A stretch of DNA of 64,000 nt, taken from assembly GCA_003313425.1 (NCBI GenBank), contig NHZP01000001.1, forward strand, positions 2,232,001 through 2,296,000, given 5' to 3'. Position numbers and translations under genes: made by a program. The notes beneath the pieces were generated by a model. The model searched no databases. It was not told the DNA's origin and saw only the letters and a program-made list of their open reading frames with translations. Positions within the stretch are counted from its first letter, which is position 1. Every line of letters starts with the position of its first letter. Positions 10,113 to 20,772 of this stretch are shown one piece after another. The DNA is from Pseudopyrenochaeta lycopersici (lineage: Eukaryota > Ascomycota > Dothideomycetes > Pleosporales > Pseudopyrenochaetaceae).

Positions 10113-11156
10113 TCAAAATCTAGCTACATTCCCTAAAATCTGCTTTGCCTCCTTCCTTACGTTCTCCACTATGTCTTTCGCGTTTTCCACTTCCTTCACC
10201 ATCCCCACGCCTGTACCCGCCCAGATCGCTGCTCGTCCTTGCAGTCCCATCTTGAAACCTTTATCCTCTTCTCTAACTGCCTCATTATGGAGTTTTTGAA
10301 TCTCTTCGACGCTAATCCCATTCACATAATCCTTGTGGCTTTGTATGGCCAAGCTGCGGCCGTCGTACAACTCCGGCCAGATGTTGGGGCCCTGCAACTG
10401 GTCAAACAGATTCGAACGCGTCGTCACTTGTCCTCCATCCTTTGCTTCCAAAACTGCAGCTTGGTAATTGGGGTGAATGATGATTTCTTTGGAGGCTAGG
10501 AAGCGTGTTCCTATGACTACGCCTTGAGCGCCAAGTGAAAGGGCAGCAACAACACCTCGACCATCGACGATGCCACCACAAGCAACAAGTGGGATATGAG
10601 CAAATCCTGCTTTTGCAAGCTCATCGGAAGCTTCAGGTAGCAAGGAGATGATGCCTGCGCCTTTTTCAAACCCGTGTCCACCTGCATCCGAGCCCTGCAT
10701 ACACAACACGTCTGGACTGGCATTCTTAGCGACATGCAGAGCTGCAGCGACACTTCCTACTTGCACCCAGATCGCAGTATCTGGGGAAGCCTGTCGGATA
10801 GCGGATGCCCATTCGGTGTAGTCGTCCAACGATTGTGACGCGAAGAGCCAAACGACAGCAGGCTTGAACTCTTCGATGAGCGGTAAAACGTCTTGGATTT
10901 TCACCACGAAGGGCAGGATGCCGACGCCAGCGGGTAAGGTTTTCATTGATGAAAGAGCTGGATCAGACTTGATTGCAACTGATGCCGTTTGCAGCTCCTT
11001 GCGAAGATCATCCATATCGAATAGGCCTCCGACGAAGCCCAAGCCACCGGCAAGCGTTACGGCTGAAGCGAGAGCACCGCCTGCGAACCCAGCCATGGGG
11101 GCACTAGCAATCACTGGGGATGATACCCATGGTAGCTGTTCCTTGAGAGTCGGCAT
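10113..11156 (-). CDS. Nitronate monooxygenase (2-nitropropane dioxygenase family)
   Basis: A single exon of 347 residues, begun at the ATG at 11156 because the longer frame has only a TTG start. The TIM-barrel fold of FMN-dependent nitronate monooxygenases is visible. There is an early SAPMAGFAGG loop, then GGLGFVGG, the SDAGGHGF segment with the His seen in class I/II enzymes, a phosphate-binding ACGGIVDGRGVVAALSLGA stretch, and GTRFLASKE. The family oxidises alkyl nitronates to carbonyl compounds and nitrite and protects against toxic nitronates such as propionate-3-nitronate. The enzyme is probably cytosolic; I see no targeting signal. Length is normal for the family. Confidence 0.92.
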   Translation of the reverse strand: MPTLKEQLPWVSSPVIASAPMAGFAGGALASAVTLAGGLGFVGGLFDMDDLRKELQTASVAIKSDPALSSMKTLPAGVGILPFVVKIQDVLPLIEEFKPAVVWLFASQSLDDYTEWASAIRQASPDTAIWVQVGSVAAALHVAKNASPDVLCMQGSDAGGHGFEKGAGIISLLPEASDELAKAGFAHIPLVACGGIVDGRGVVAALSLGAQGVVIGTRFLASKEIIIHPNYQAAVLEAKDGGQVTTRSNLFDQLQGPNIWPELYDGRSLAIQSHKDYVNGISVEEIQKLHNEAVREEDKGFKMGLQGRAAIWAGTGVGMVKEVENAKDIVENVRKEAKQILGNVARF

Positions 11157-11656
11157 CGCAAAATTAGGGTTTGGATGAAAAGTAGTTAATGATGTTACGC
11201 ACAATGAGGCCAACAGTCTCTCCGCCCTTCGTTATGTGTACTCACATCTCTAGAGCCGGAATGCGAGTCTTATATTTCTCTGGATATGAGGCAGGCAAGA
11301 GGAAAGTCAGCAATGTTTAATTCTTCAACGCTTGACTAATGAGGCGGCTTACTGAATGCCCCGACTTCGCAGTAGATGGCGCTGTTTACTGATCTCTATC
11401 TGATGTAGTTTCCCTTTGATCACAAAGCATTGAAAGCTTGCTTACTGGTATGCTGACGATATCTCAGGGCCTCGAATACGTTGTTGTGGAACAGCTAGCG
11501 AAGGGTGCAGAGCAGATTGCGCTTGGATCCACAGTTTACATGCAAGCTCGAGAACTAAGCCACACTTTGATCAACTGTTTCCGTAACATTCCTTGTGTGA
11601 AAAGGATGCTGACTGGTTTATATTTATACTAATTTACGAATTTCCTAAATTAGATC
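11157..11656. other. Intergenic region before the tRNA gene
   Basis: About 500 bp; the proximal part is the promoter of the monooxygenase gene. No other element is recognised. Confidence 0.45.
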
Positions 11657-11740
11657 GGCTCGATGGTGTAGTTGGTTATCACGTTCGCCTCACATACAAG
11701 AGTGCGCGAAAGGTCGCGAGTTCGAGCCTCGCTTGAGTCA
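11657..11740 (+). tRNA. tRNA-Val (anticodon CAC) with a 10-nt intron
   Basis: A full cloverleaf can be drawn. The 7-bp acceptor stem pairs 11657-11663 with 11733-11739 (two G-U pairs) and leaves A at 11740 as discriminator. The D arm is GTGTAGTTGGTTATCAC. The anticodon stem TTCGC/GCGAA spans 11684-11688 and 11706-11710. The T arm GCGAG-TTCGAGC-CTCGC is perfect. The anticodon CAC is at 11691-11693. A 10-nt intron (11695-11704) sits one base 3' of the anticodon, the canonical position for eukaryotic nuclear tRNA introns. Confidence 0.93.
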
Positions 11741-11743
11741 AGA

Positions 11744-11751
11744 TTTTTTTT
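11744..11751 (+). terminator. RNA polymerase III terminator of tRNA-Val
   Basis: A run of eight T on the coding strand begins 4 nt after the mature 3' end of the tRNA. Confidence 0.8.
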
Positions 11752-13333
11752 CGACGTCTTTTGCTTCTGAAGCATGTCCTTTACTTTATTTCGCATACCG
11801 AGATGGAAGGATAATAGGAGATGTGTGTCCGATCACGTTTCCCTTTTGTTTCCCCCTGTGTAAGCGTTACATTACATCTGTGATATTCTCAAACATCTCT
11901 GTTGTACTTCTTCATGCTAGGAATGTAGGTACAGATAAAAGAAAGTAATTATGCCACCATGCACGAAATTCGAGTTGCCATAGGGAATCTTTCTCAGTTG
12001 CTGCATTTTGCGTAAGAAAACACCTCCTACCGCAGTCTCTCTACCTTTATGTCTCATATGTGATCGTCCCCTTCCAATTGGCTTTACTTCGGCCCCTGAT
12101 TGATCTCTCCAATACATTTCACCCTTGGTGCTATTTATTCCTATAATGATTACACCTTCTCTTCTTTGTATTTTGTATCTCGGCTCACACTGCAGGGCAG
12201 ACCGAAAAAGCTCTCTTCGGCAAGGCTGGCCGCAAGTGCTTTTACAGGGTGTAACTATTTAAAATACTCCTGCGCACAGCTTTTCTAGCGTCATATTCTC
12301 GTCTCCAAAACAATCCGTATGTTTGAACTGCTATCACACCTGTAGGGTAGGCTATCACCTTTTCGTGGGTTAAGCCAGTGCATAAATGAACTCTCTGAGC
12401 CAGGATCTTCGAGGATGAGGAGGTTGTTAGCCGTGAAAATGTGTATATAAATTCTCGCTGCATAGGCTTTGTTTTTTGGGTGGCAAAAGAGGTGGTCTTA
12501 AGCATGGCACAACGTAGCAAAGAGTTGTGCCAGAGATTGTGCAACCTTATAGAGGAACTGCATCGGTCAGGGCAATGGTGCTCCATATCCCTATATGGTG
12601 AGTCAAAGTATTGAGTACTTTTCAGAAACGGCACCGGCTCTGGACATGCGCGAGATGTATCTGGGTTGCTAAAAGTATTGATACTGTGACCTCTGCGTAT
12701 ATCGTCGCCGCGACAATGTGACAGCGAATGGCTTTGCAATATTTAGCAAAACTTTCTATTCCCTCTAGGGATTTATATCCTTGGATGTGATTTGATTGGC
12801 CGCAGCATCATGATAAGAAGAGTGAGGATGCCAGGTCCTTGTGTTGCATTCTTATGGCAACTTTGGAAAATGCAGGTGTTCCATGAAGACGAGCAGTAGA
12901 CGAACGCATAGTTATTCGACCTTGACTTGCAGGCGGGCAATTTGAGTGCATTCTTAAAGAGTGATACAAATAACCGAGTTCGAAGACCGCCATCCAATTG
13001 CAAGAATCGGAGATGGCAAAACGTGTGGTTGAGGTAGCCGCCAATGTCTTGGCTAGCCGAGAATCAGGGCCGGAGCTGATACCTGATTCCAGGCTCTGAG
13101 CTGAAGTTTCAAGGTCATCATGTGACAGATTGGGTAGTCAGCTGGGAAGGCAATCAATCCAGTTCTTATTGTTTGGTCTTTTATGTACTTTTGCTGTTTT
13201 GACGCAAAGACGCCTTCCTACGGACCAATCCACAAGTGCATGAGAACGGGCGATATCTATAGACCAGTGCTACGTGTTTGTTGCATTTCATGTCAAGTAT
13301 TTATTGGATAGCTCTTGTGTAGAGTACTCACCA
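11752..13333. other. Long intergenic region
   Basis: About 1.6 kb. Several short open frames exist on the minus strand (for example 12242-12739), but none has an informative motif, a signal peptide or convincing splice partners. I treat it as non-coding, with the HET promoter at its right end. Confidence 0.5.
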
Positions 13334-15403
13334 ATGGAACAGACCAAATCAGACAGCGGCCTGGGAGTGATAAGCTCGCATCTCGAACACCTGTCCCTAG
13401 AGAAAGATCAAGATGATAGCTCTGTCACAACTGAGCACTATCCGAACTTAGAACCGAAGTACCTCTATGAATCTATTCATGCATCATCTCATATCCGTTT
13501 GGTAGAATTCTCCGAGATACAATCTTCATCGGATAGTGTCGACCTTTCAATCCATACGTTTTCTTTGCATAATGGCGAATGCCCGGATTATGCTACTCTA
13601 TCGTACGTCTGGGGCTCAGGAGGGCTTTCCAAGAAGACCACCATCGCGGGTTCTTCGCTTTTGATCACTCAAAATTTGTACGAAGCGCTCTTTGCCCTCC
13701 GCCCCGGGAACGGACTGCATTCAACAACTTCACAAGCGAACACGAGACAGTATCGGTACTATTGGATTGATGCCATATGCATCGATCAAAACAACCTGAA
13801 AGAGCGTGGCGAACAAGTCCCCTTGATGTGCGACATCTACAGCAAATCGATATGCACTGTGTCTTGGCTGGGTCGCGGATATGACGAAGGTGGCCTTGCT
13901 ATTGACCTTCTTCAAAAGCTTGGCACTACAAACGCCTTATCTCGTCCAAATGAATCTGTGATGGATCTAATTTCGAAACCACGGGATAAAGCCTCGTGGG
14001 TGGCACTTGACCGATTGTTCTACCGGCCATATTGGCAGAGAACCTGGATTCGTCAGGAATATGTCTTATCCCAGAAGATGGTAATAGTCTGTGGAGATCA
14101 TTGGTGTGAAGGGGTTACGTTACAAAATGCGCTCCTCTGCCTCCACCGCGATTTTAATCTATACACGGGAATCAAGGACTTATATCAATATGTCATGCAT
14201 GAGTCTGAAGCGGGGAAGAAAGTACTGATCATGGGGAACCCGGGTTACGAAGAAGCGAAATCGGGCAGAGATATGAGGCTCTACCTGAACACTCTCAAGA
14301 TTCGACTGCCATTAATTTGCATTCTAGACAAGAGCAAAGGAGTCATATCCACCGATGCACGAGATCGCATATTCGGGGTCCTTGGATTGGCAAGTGACGC
14401 GCATGTGCTTTTTCCGAGGCCTGATTACACGGCGACTGTTTCCACAGTGTATGCTGGATTTGTGAAAGCTCAGGTTCAGGAATACGGAAACCTGGAGGTC
14501 ATTTGTTTCGGGCGCCCTGATCGAGCCCTTCCACAGCTCCCGTCTTGGGCACCGGACTGGAGTGGTCAGGCGTACGGTGTGTATTACATGGTATCGCAGT
14601 GGACTCTTTTACAACAGCACCAAGAATTGGTCTCTACTGGCAATGACCAAGAAGAGGATGCTCCGGTACCGTATTTCGCATCGGCAGACATCCCATCGAA
14701 TGTCGGATTCTCTTCAGATCTTACTCTATTATACACCAGTGGCTTGCTCATTACCACAATCGATGGCTTAGGATATGCAAATGACACTAAATCTTCACAG
14801 AGTGAGCTTATTCAATCCTGCGCTCAACCCAATCTCTTCGAGCTAGGATCTTACGATGGGTGGGACCTCAGGGATAATATGGCTCGCGCGCTACTCTGCG
14901 GGAGGTACAATGGTAAACGCATTCCCGCAAATTTCTGCAACACATCATTCGACGAAATCACTCTGAGAGTAGCTCATGGGATTGAAGACGAACACTCCTA
15001 CTTTCCGGGGTGGTTTAATAAAAACAGCGCATTTCTCATACGCGGTCAAAGTATTCAGAACTGGGTAAAGAAATGGACAGCACACTATAATCCGCCCTCT
15101 GCAAAAGCGAGCGTAAGCTCGAATGTAAAAAAGTATACGTTAGATGCTGCCGCAACAATGTACTATTACCGGAAACGCATAATGACTACCACGGACGGCC
15201 GTTTCGGTATGGCTCCACCTGGTTCGAGGCCCGGGGATCAGATTTGGATTTTGTTTGGGTGTAGTGTGCGTGTTATGCTAAGAGAATGTGGCGAAAGGTG
15301 CGAGTTGGTTGGAGAATGTTATATGGATGATATCATGGACGGACAGGCTATAGAAGATTATAAGAATGGATCACTTAAGGAAAGCAGGGTGGTTCTCCAA
15401 TAG
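13334..15403 (+). CDS. HET-domain (heterokaryon incompatibility) protein
   Basis: A single exon of 689 residues from the first ATG; the longer frame begins with GTG only. The HET domain lies at about residues 60-225 and shows all three conserved blocks: YATLSYVWG, then YYWIDAICIDQNN followed by ERGEQVPLMCDIYSKS, then VSWLGRG. The C-terminal part has the RIFGVLGLASD and LPSWAPDWS segments common in HET proteins of the het-6/tol type. Such proteins take part in non-self recognition and can trigger regulated cell death when incompatible hyphae fuse. Many paralogues per genome are usual, so the exact role cannot be given. No intron is needed. Confidence 0.93.
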   Translation: MEQTKSDSGLGVISSHLEHLSLEKDQDDSSVTTEHYPNLEPKYLYESIHASSHIRLVEFSEIQSSSDSVDLSIHTFSLHNGECPDYATLSYVWGSGGLSKKTTIAGSSLLITQNLYEALFALRPGNGLHSTTSQANTRQYRYYWIDAICIDQNNLKERGEQVPLMCDIYSKSICTVSWLGRGYDEGGLAIDLLQKLGTTNALSRPNESVMDLISKPRDKASWVALDRLFYRPYWQRTWIRQEYVLSQKMVIVCGDHWCEGVTLQNALLCLHRDFNLYTGIKDLYQYVMHESEAGKKVLIMGNPGYEEAKSGRDMRLYLNTLKIRLPLICILDKSKGVISTDARDRIFGVLGLASDAHVLFPRPDYTATVSTVYAGFVKAQVQEYGNLEVICFGRPDRALPQLPSWAPDWSGQAYGVYYMVSQWTLLQQHQELVSTGNDQEEDAPVPYFASADIPSNVGFSSDLTLLYTSGLLITTIDGLGYANDTKSSQSELIQSCAQPNLFELGSYDGWDLRDNMARALLCGRYNGKRIPANFCNTSFDEITLRVAHGIEDEHSYFPGWFNKNSAFLIRGQSIQNWVKKWTAHYNPPSAKASVSSNVKKYTLDAAATMYYYRKRIMTTTDGRFGMAPPGSRPGDQIWILFGCSVRVMLRECGERCELVGECYMDDIMDGQAIEDYKNGSLKESRVVLQ

Positions 15404-16293
15404 TATGTAGTCCAGCAGGTGTTCTGATCAATATTAGGGACGGACTTCACAGGTGCTTCAGATAGGACTGAAGCAGTTGGTTGAATCGACGGGGCAAATC
15501 ATGATATTGACTTGGATAAGGTGGGGCTTACTCTCACAGTTTGTTGGAAGTAAGCTGGCTCACTGTTTTAAAGGCTAGGTGCTATAGATATTCGTTGACG
15601 TCTGTCATTTCTCGTTTTCGCTTAAAAATCAATACTATTGATGTGACTGGCGTTAGCGTGACAAATTGGACCGACCCTTAAGCTAAAACATCTATCAGTT
15701 AATCAACCGCTAGGTATGTCCTGGCCGGGAAGTGCTCCTGCTCAAAATCTCCAACCATGCCATGGCCTCAATATTATGCTCTACCGGTTTTAACTAGACT
15801 TCGTTACATGCATACATCAAGGTCGAGCCAATCACGATCTATGCAAGGATTTAGCCTCGATATTCAAGCCATCGTTTTACAAATCGCAAAAAGAGGGATA
15901 ATAGGGATAGCGTAGGAACACATGTCAATGAAAAAGGTGATGTACTGTGGCTCCCAGTGGAATTGGGCTTTCCATCTCCCAAAACAACCTGATTGCAGTA
16001 TAGTGCCTGGAAATATACAGCTATGGTGCAAGAAAATACAGAGTAATTAGCTCCGGCTGAAGATCAAATATGTACATCTGGATTGATAGGTAGTCCTGCA
16101 AAATTCTGTTTTATAAAAATGTTTTTAGAGAATGACTTATACTGGCTGCTAGAAACCATGCTAGTAGCAAATCTATCTCGTAAAAGTTTAACATATTTGC
16201 CTCATCGGTCCCAGGCTCACCTGGAGACTCTCGTCATTCTGTACCTATGCATTAAGAGTATTATTACAAAGCCGTTTGCCAGCCCCAATTTCA
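15404..16293. other. Convergent intergenic region
   Basis: About 890 bp of AT-rich sequence between the ends of two convergent genes. No gene or repeat is recognised. Confidence 0.5.
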
Positions 16294-17844
16294 TTATAAA
16301 TCCAACGCGAACACACCATTCAAAGCAACCCAACCCGACCATTTGCCACCTTCCAGGACCTGACTGTACATTCCGTTTTCCGCCCCAATACCAAACACAT
16401 GAACTCCCTTGCTCTCCGTCGACACAGCCACTGGCGCTGAATTGGACACTCCACCAAAACTCTCCCATTGTTCCCAGCTACTACCCACTAGGCGGTTGTG
16501 CCAGATCGCACCATCCCCAGCGCCGACCGCAAATAGCTCAATACGATTTGGATCCGAAACTGCGACTGCCGGTTCGGATTCCCATTCGCCACCGAGTGAG
16601 ATCCAGTCTGTCCAACGGTTGTTGTTCCAAGTCATCTGGTACATTGCACCATCTGTGCCTACACCAAAGATGTCCAATCGATTGACCGCCCACGACGTAA
16701 TGACTGGCGGGCTTTTGAACAGGCCACCTAGTTTGTACCAAGACCCCCAATTACCTTGCCAGTAATTCTGATAAACCGCATTGTCGGTACCCAATCCAAT
16801 CATATCCAGTCTGCCCGGTCCCCAAGCCGTGACACTCGGCGGAGAGTTGAACTTTCCCAAAAGAGGGTGCCACTCAGCATCCCATCTGAAACCTTCGCCT
16901 CCACCGTAAGCTTTGTGGAACATGGAACCATCCAGCCCCAGCCCAAAGACGTCCAGCCGGTTGACTCCCCACGACACAACTGCAGGCGGGGATGTGAATA
17001 TTCCGCCTAGGGAAACCCATTGGGAACTCCAAGCACCGTTATCATAATGGCGCTCATACATGGCGCCATCCGTACCTATTCCAAGCACATCAATGCGGCC
17101 TTCACCCCATGATACAGCGACAGGCGGAAATTTGAACACTCCGCCGAGCGCGACCCAGTCGTTGCTGAAGCTTGTGCCTTCCCCATCTTTGAAGTAGCAC
17201 CCGTTTTTTTCCCCAACACCAAAGATTGTAGCTTTTCCAGAAGTCCATTTGATGGCTGAAAGCATGCGCACGCACATTGTGCCGTCGCAAACGCTGGTAG
17301 ATGAGGAGGAAGCGGTTGGAATCGCGCCCGTTCTCGTGGGTGTCAAGGACCTGGTCGGGATGCCGGTGCCAGTAGGCATGCCCGCTGGGTTTGAGGCATC
17401 TGGCATACCAGAATTCGCAGGAGAGGACCCGGGCGTAGTAACTGAATCGCTAGAGTAAGGTTAATTGTTTTGACTGACTTTGACGTAAAGAAGAAAGGGG
17501 ATGGCACGATACCTTTTCTTCTTAGTTGCCAACGTGCCACCCACTGCTCCTCCTACCACGGCGGCAATCACAATAAAAACTATTATTCCCACGATCCACC
17601 ACTTTCGATGGCTCTTCCTGCTAGGAGCGTTTTGCGCATTGGCCTCAGGTTGGGCGGCATACCCTTTCTCTTGGCCATAACCGTACTGGGGTGGTGGGGA
17701 AGGGTATCCATATTGAGAAGGAACCTGTCCATGCTGTACAGGATGTTGGGCATAATGAGGGTATTGTACAGACCCCTCTGGCGGTTGTGGTGGTAGACTA
17801 AATGGTACAACCTCAGGACCGTCGTGGGAACGACGCAGCTCCAT
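16294..17844 (-). CDS. Membrane-anchored seven-repeat beta-propeller lectin-like protein (PLL/fucose-lectin type)
   Basis: Exons 17844-17513 and 17449-16294 join across a 63-bp intron (GTATCG donor, ACTCTAG acceptor), giving 495 residues. Residues 1-80 are cytosolic in style, rich in Pro, Tyr and Gln. A basic stretch and one strong hydrophobic helix (about 82-105) follow, typical of a type II anchor. A Ser/Thr/Pro stalk then leads to seven repeats of about 45 residues. Each has the pattern W..W..LGG.F.SPP followed by SWG..RLDVFG.GTDG.MY. This matches the Photorhabdus PLL-type propeller (DUF346-like repeats) and is analogous to fungal fucose lectins. Seven repeats predict a closed seven-bladed propeller on the cell surface. 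The sugar specificity is unknown; recognition of foreign glycans is a guess. Confidence 0.85.
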
Positions 17845-18559
17845 GACTTTAATGAATCGCGCGGCTGAATCAGAAGCTGGGGTCGACGGGGTTATTAAAC
17901 CCCGTTATTAATATGAGGCTGTGTTTTGGCTATTCCACTGTCTTCCAGTAATGGTTCTAGAGCAATACAGTTGTGCAAGACAGCTTGGCGTTCACAGCTC
18001 AGCGGAAAGGAGTTGGGGAAGGAGGTCTGATTGGATAAGACTGCCAGTGCGGAGCGAAAATGGCTGAAGAGGGCCGTATTCGCGTATGAACCAACCTGTC
18101 AGCACGTCCATAAGTTGCCAGCCATGAAAGCCACAAGATAAAGAAATGTCGCTCTTCGAGTCGCTTACATCCGCGTGCCAGTCTGGTGATGGCACAACAC
18201 AGCCTTGTTGCCGCCGAACAGGGTATTGTAAACCTTTTGCGGCTATGTTCATGTTACAATGTACTATTAGTTGATGAGAACATTTGAAGAAATAGTCATG
18301 GAACATAGAACACAAGTGAACTCCGAACTGCAAATGAGATATGATTGTAAACCAGACTGTGCTGTGGGTATCAAACCATGCTAATGAGATACATAGAACA
18401 ATCGCAGAGATCGGGAGCATTTGACATAGTCCGATCATAAGACCGTAGTGCGTATGGAATGCAGCCACGTTAACCAAAGATATACTGGATGTGGTACATG
18501 TGTATGGCCTGAAGATGCCTGAAGATCATTCCTTACACTCACTCTGTGCAATTTGCGCA
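17845..18559. other. Intergenic region
   Basis: About 715 bp holding the lectin gene promoter and the 3' end of the dynein chain gene. A minus-strand open frame (17992-18477) starts only at TTG and shows no family features. Confidence 0.5.
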
Positions 18560-20318
18560 TCACGCGCCTCGCGGACTGTTTGAAGGACCTTTGTTGACAA
18601 GGCCAGAGAAGAACGACCGGAGTTTTTCGTTATCCATAATATTAGAATCTTGTGCCTTGGGTGTAGGGGTTTCAGGGTCATTTGTTCGACTTGCTTCACG
18701 ATCCTAGCGTGTAGTTAGCACCGATGTGTTCCTGCCTTGCTTGTGTACCGTCTTCGAACCAAAGAAATATGTGACGAACCTGGAGACGCTTCACCATTTC
18801 ATCAGCATTTACCTGAATGCCACCCATATTGAACTGCACAGGCCCAATGTGCTCCTCGACCACACCCGACGCATCGTCCGTCCAAGTTCTAGTCGCTGAA
18901 GGGTCTTGTTCTTTACGTGCGGCTTTCATCGCAGCCTCATTCGCATCTTCTTGTCGCAATTTCTCGAGAATGCTAACCTGTTCAGTAAGGAATGCTTGCG
19001 GGTCGTTACTTGTTACTTCAATGCCATTGGCCTGTCTTGATAGGCTTGATAATGGGTAGTCGGATTCAGGGTTGCGTATGGTTTCTTCATAGATCGAAGT
19101 GGCAGACGGCCCGTCTTGTTCTTCGTCTATTGCTTGTACTGTTCCTCCGTTCGATTGAGTCTCATTCTCTACAGTCGCGGATGCGTCCCCGGCTGTTGGT
19201 CGCATATGTCGGGGAATGTCGATATCGACGCTCCATTTTTGACTGATCCCCTCAACGTCGAAACCGTCTCGCAAAATCCGGATCTTCGCCCAAGAGTCCC
19301 AATTTGGCGGTACAAGGACTCGATCGCGGTCTGTTACGTTGTGCCTCAGCTGCTCCTGCTTAAGCAATGATTTGATTCCTAGGGCTGAGTGGATGAGTGT
19401 GCGCAATGAGCCAGGCGCCGTCGGCATGGTATACACTAAGCTCGAGCCATGCTTGAGAAGGATAGTACGCATATACTGTAGTATGAAGTCGAATTCCTCT
19501 TCTTTCCAGCCGCGCTCTTTCTCCAAAGTTTCAATCTTGTCGGCATTCTGGCATACAACGCAAAGGGGTATGCCGAGCGGCTCGTCCCACTCTCCAGGTC
19601 CCAATGGAATCTTCACATTCTCCATGCTGCTTCCTTCGGTCACGATATTGCGGCCCTGGTCCTGGAGCGTCTGAATGTTCTCTTCTAGAGCCACCTTCGA
19701 TGCGTCGTCGAGAGAGACAATGAGCGATCTCAGAACTCGAATCCAGTCGCGCAATTGTCGTATCCATAGCCATGGGTGATTCCAGTCCAGCAGTATGACT
19801 ATAAGCATGTGTGGAAGGGTACGGGGGTTTAGGTAAGGCTTGATCAGAGGGGTGAATGAGGGGGAGGGGTTTGCGAGTAAGTAAAGTGAAAGGCGGGCGA
19901 GGGTATCTGTGTATGTCAGTATCTCATTGTGTTTGCAAACACAGGAAACACACCCTCATGGTCGGTGTCGAGCACATCTTGGTAGGTGTATCCCAGCGCA
20001 AACTGATTTGCGATTGGCGGCTTCCTGCCCCGGTCTGGCGGCCTTCGGTTGTTCGAGGCATCTGTTGATACTGACTCAAGGAACTCTCGTTGTGTCTCTG
20101 GCGTTCCGCCTGATATCCTCGATTAGTGTCCTCCGATTATGTCTCGAACGAGTGCGCTCACCCAGTACTAGCAAGCTCTTCTCTGGTAATCGCTTCCCAC
20201 TAGATATATTGTCCAGCATGGGCTTCCATATTTCTTCCTTGTCTGCATCTCTACTGCCCGGTCTGTCGTGGCTTCCTGGTGTCCGTGTGGGGAAATTAGA
20301 AGCTCGACGCGCGCTCAT
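18560..20318 (-). CDS. Dynein light intermediate chain
   Basis: Four exons, 20318-20162, 20109-19954, 19906-18780 and 18703-18560, with introns of 52, 47 and 76 bp, all in frame, give 527 residues. The N-terminal Ras-like domain starts KEEIWKPMLDNIS, SLLVLGGTPETQREFLES; as usual in fungi, the P-loop Gly-Lys-Ser is degenerate. Further hallmarks are the NQFALGYTYQDV block, VILLDWNHPWLWIRQLRDW, PLCVVCQNADKIETLE, and YMRTILLKHGSSLVYT. The C-terminus, which binds cargo adaptors in this family, ends with NEKLRSFFSGLVNKG. The protein is a subunit of cytoplasmic dynein needed for nuclear migration and endosome transport along microtubules. It is divergent from the IST3-like gene. Confidence 0.95.
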
Positions 20319-20772
20319 TGCGGAGGTGCTGCGGAGCTTCGACGCGTGCGACGTTACCCTCCCTGATGCCGATAATGGTTTAGTAGGTGGTGAGTAGACG
20401 TTGTGGCGGTGAAACACGCAACTCGCATGCGAAGACCAGGAAACGTCTAGTGGGGTTGCGGTTGTGGTTTGGGGTGCATGTCCATGGGAGCTTTTCTGCA
20501 GGGGTGCTGCTGGTTGAGCCCTGCCAAGACCGAGCTTCAAAAAGTATCCCGGAACTCACCTCCGAGGCTCATAACGCGGCATCTCTTGCAAGACCACGAC
20601 AGGAAGATCTTCAGGCCCAGGATCTAGGAAGAAAGCAGAAATCTGAGCAACATGTGTGCCTGAACAGCTGAAGTGGACGCAGGAACAGGACGCGCGACTT
20701 CAAGGCCGTCACTCGGTCGCACCTTCCTTCTAAACAGCGACTCTCTACTAATCTGTTTACATACCCCTCACC
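20319..20772. promoter_or_regulatory. Shared divergent promoter of the dynein chain and IST3-like genes
   Basis: 454 bp separate the two start codons. No ORF with family features lies here; it must contain both promoters and leaders. Confidence 0.45.

Noticed and set aside
12242..12739. Minus-strand open frame of 165 codons
   Set aside because: No motif, odd composition, no signal peptide or splice partner; likely chance in a long intergenic region.
17992..18477. Minus-strand open frame of 161 codons
   Set aside because: Begins at TTG, not ATG, and has no family features; overlaps the lectin promoter.
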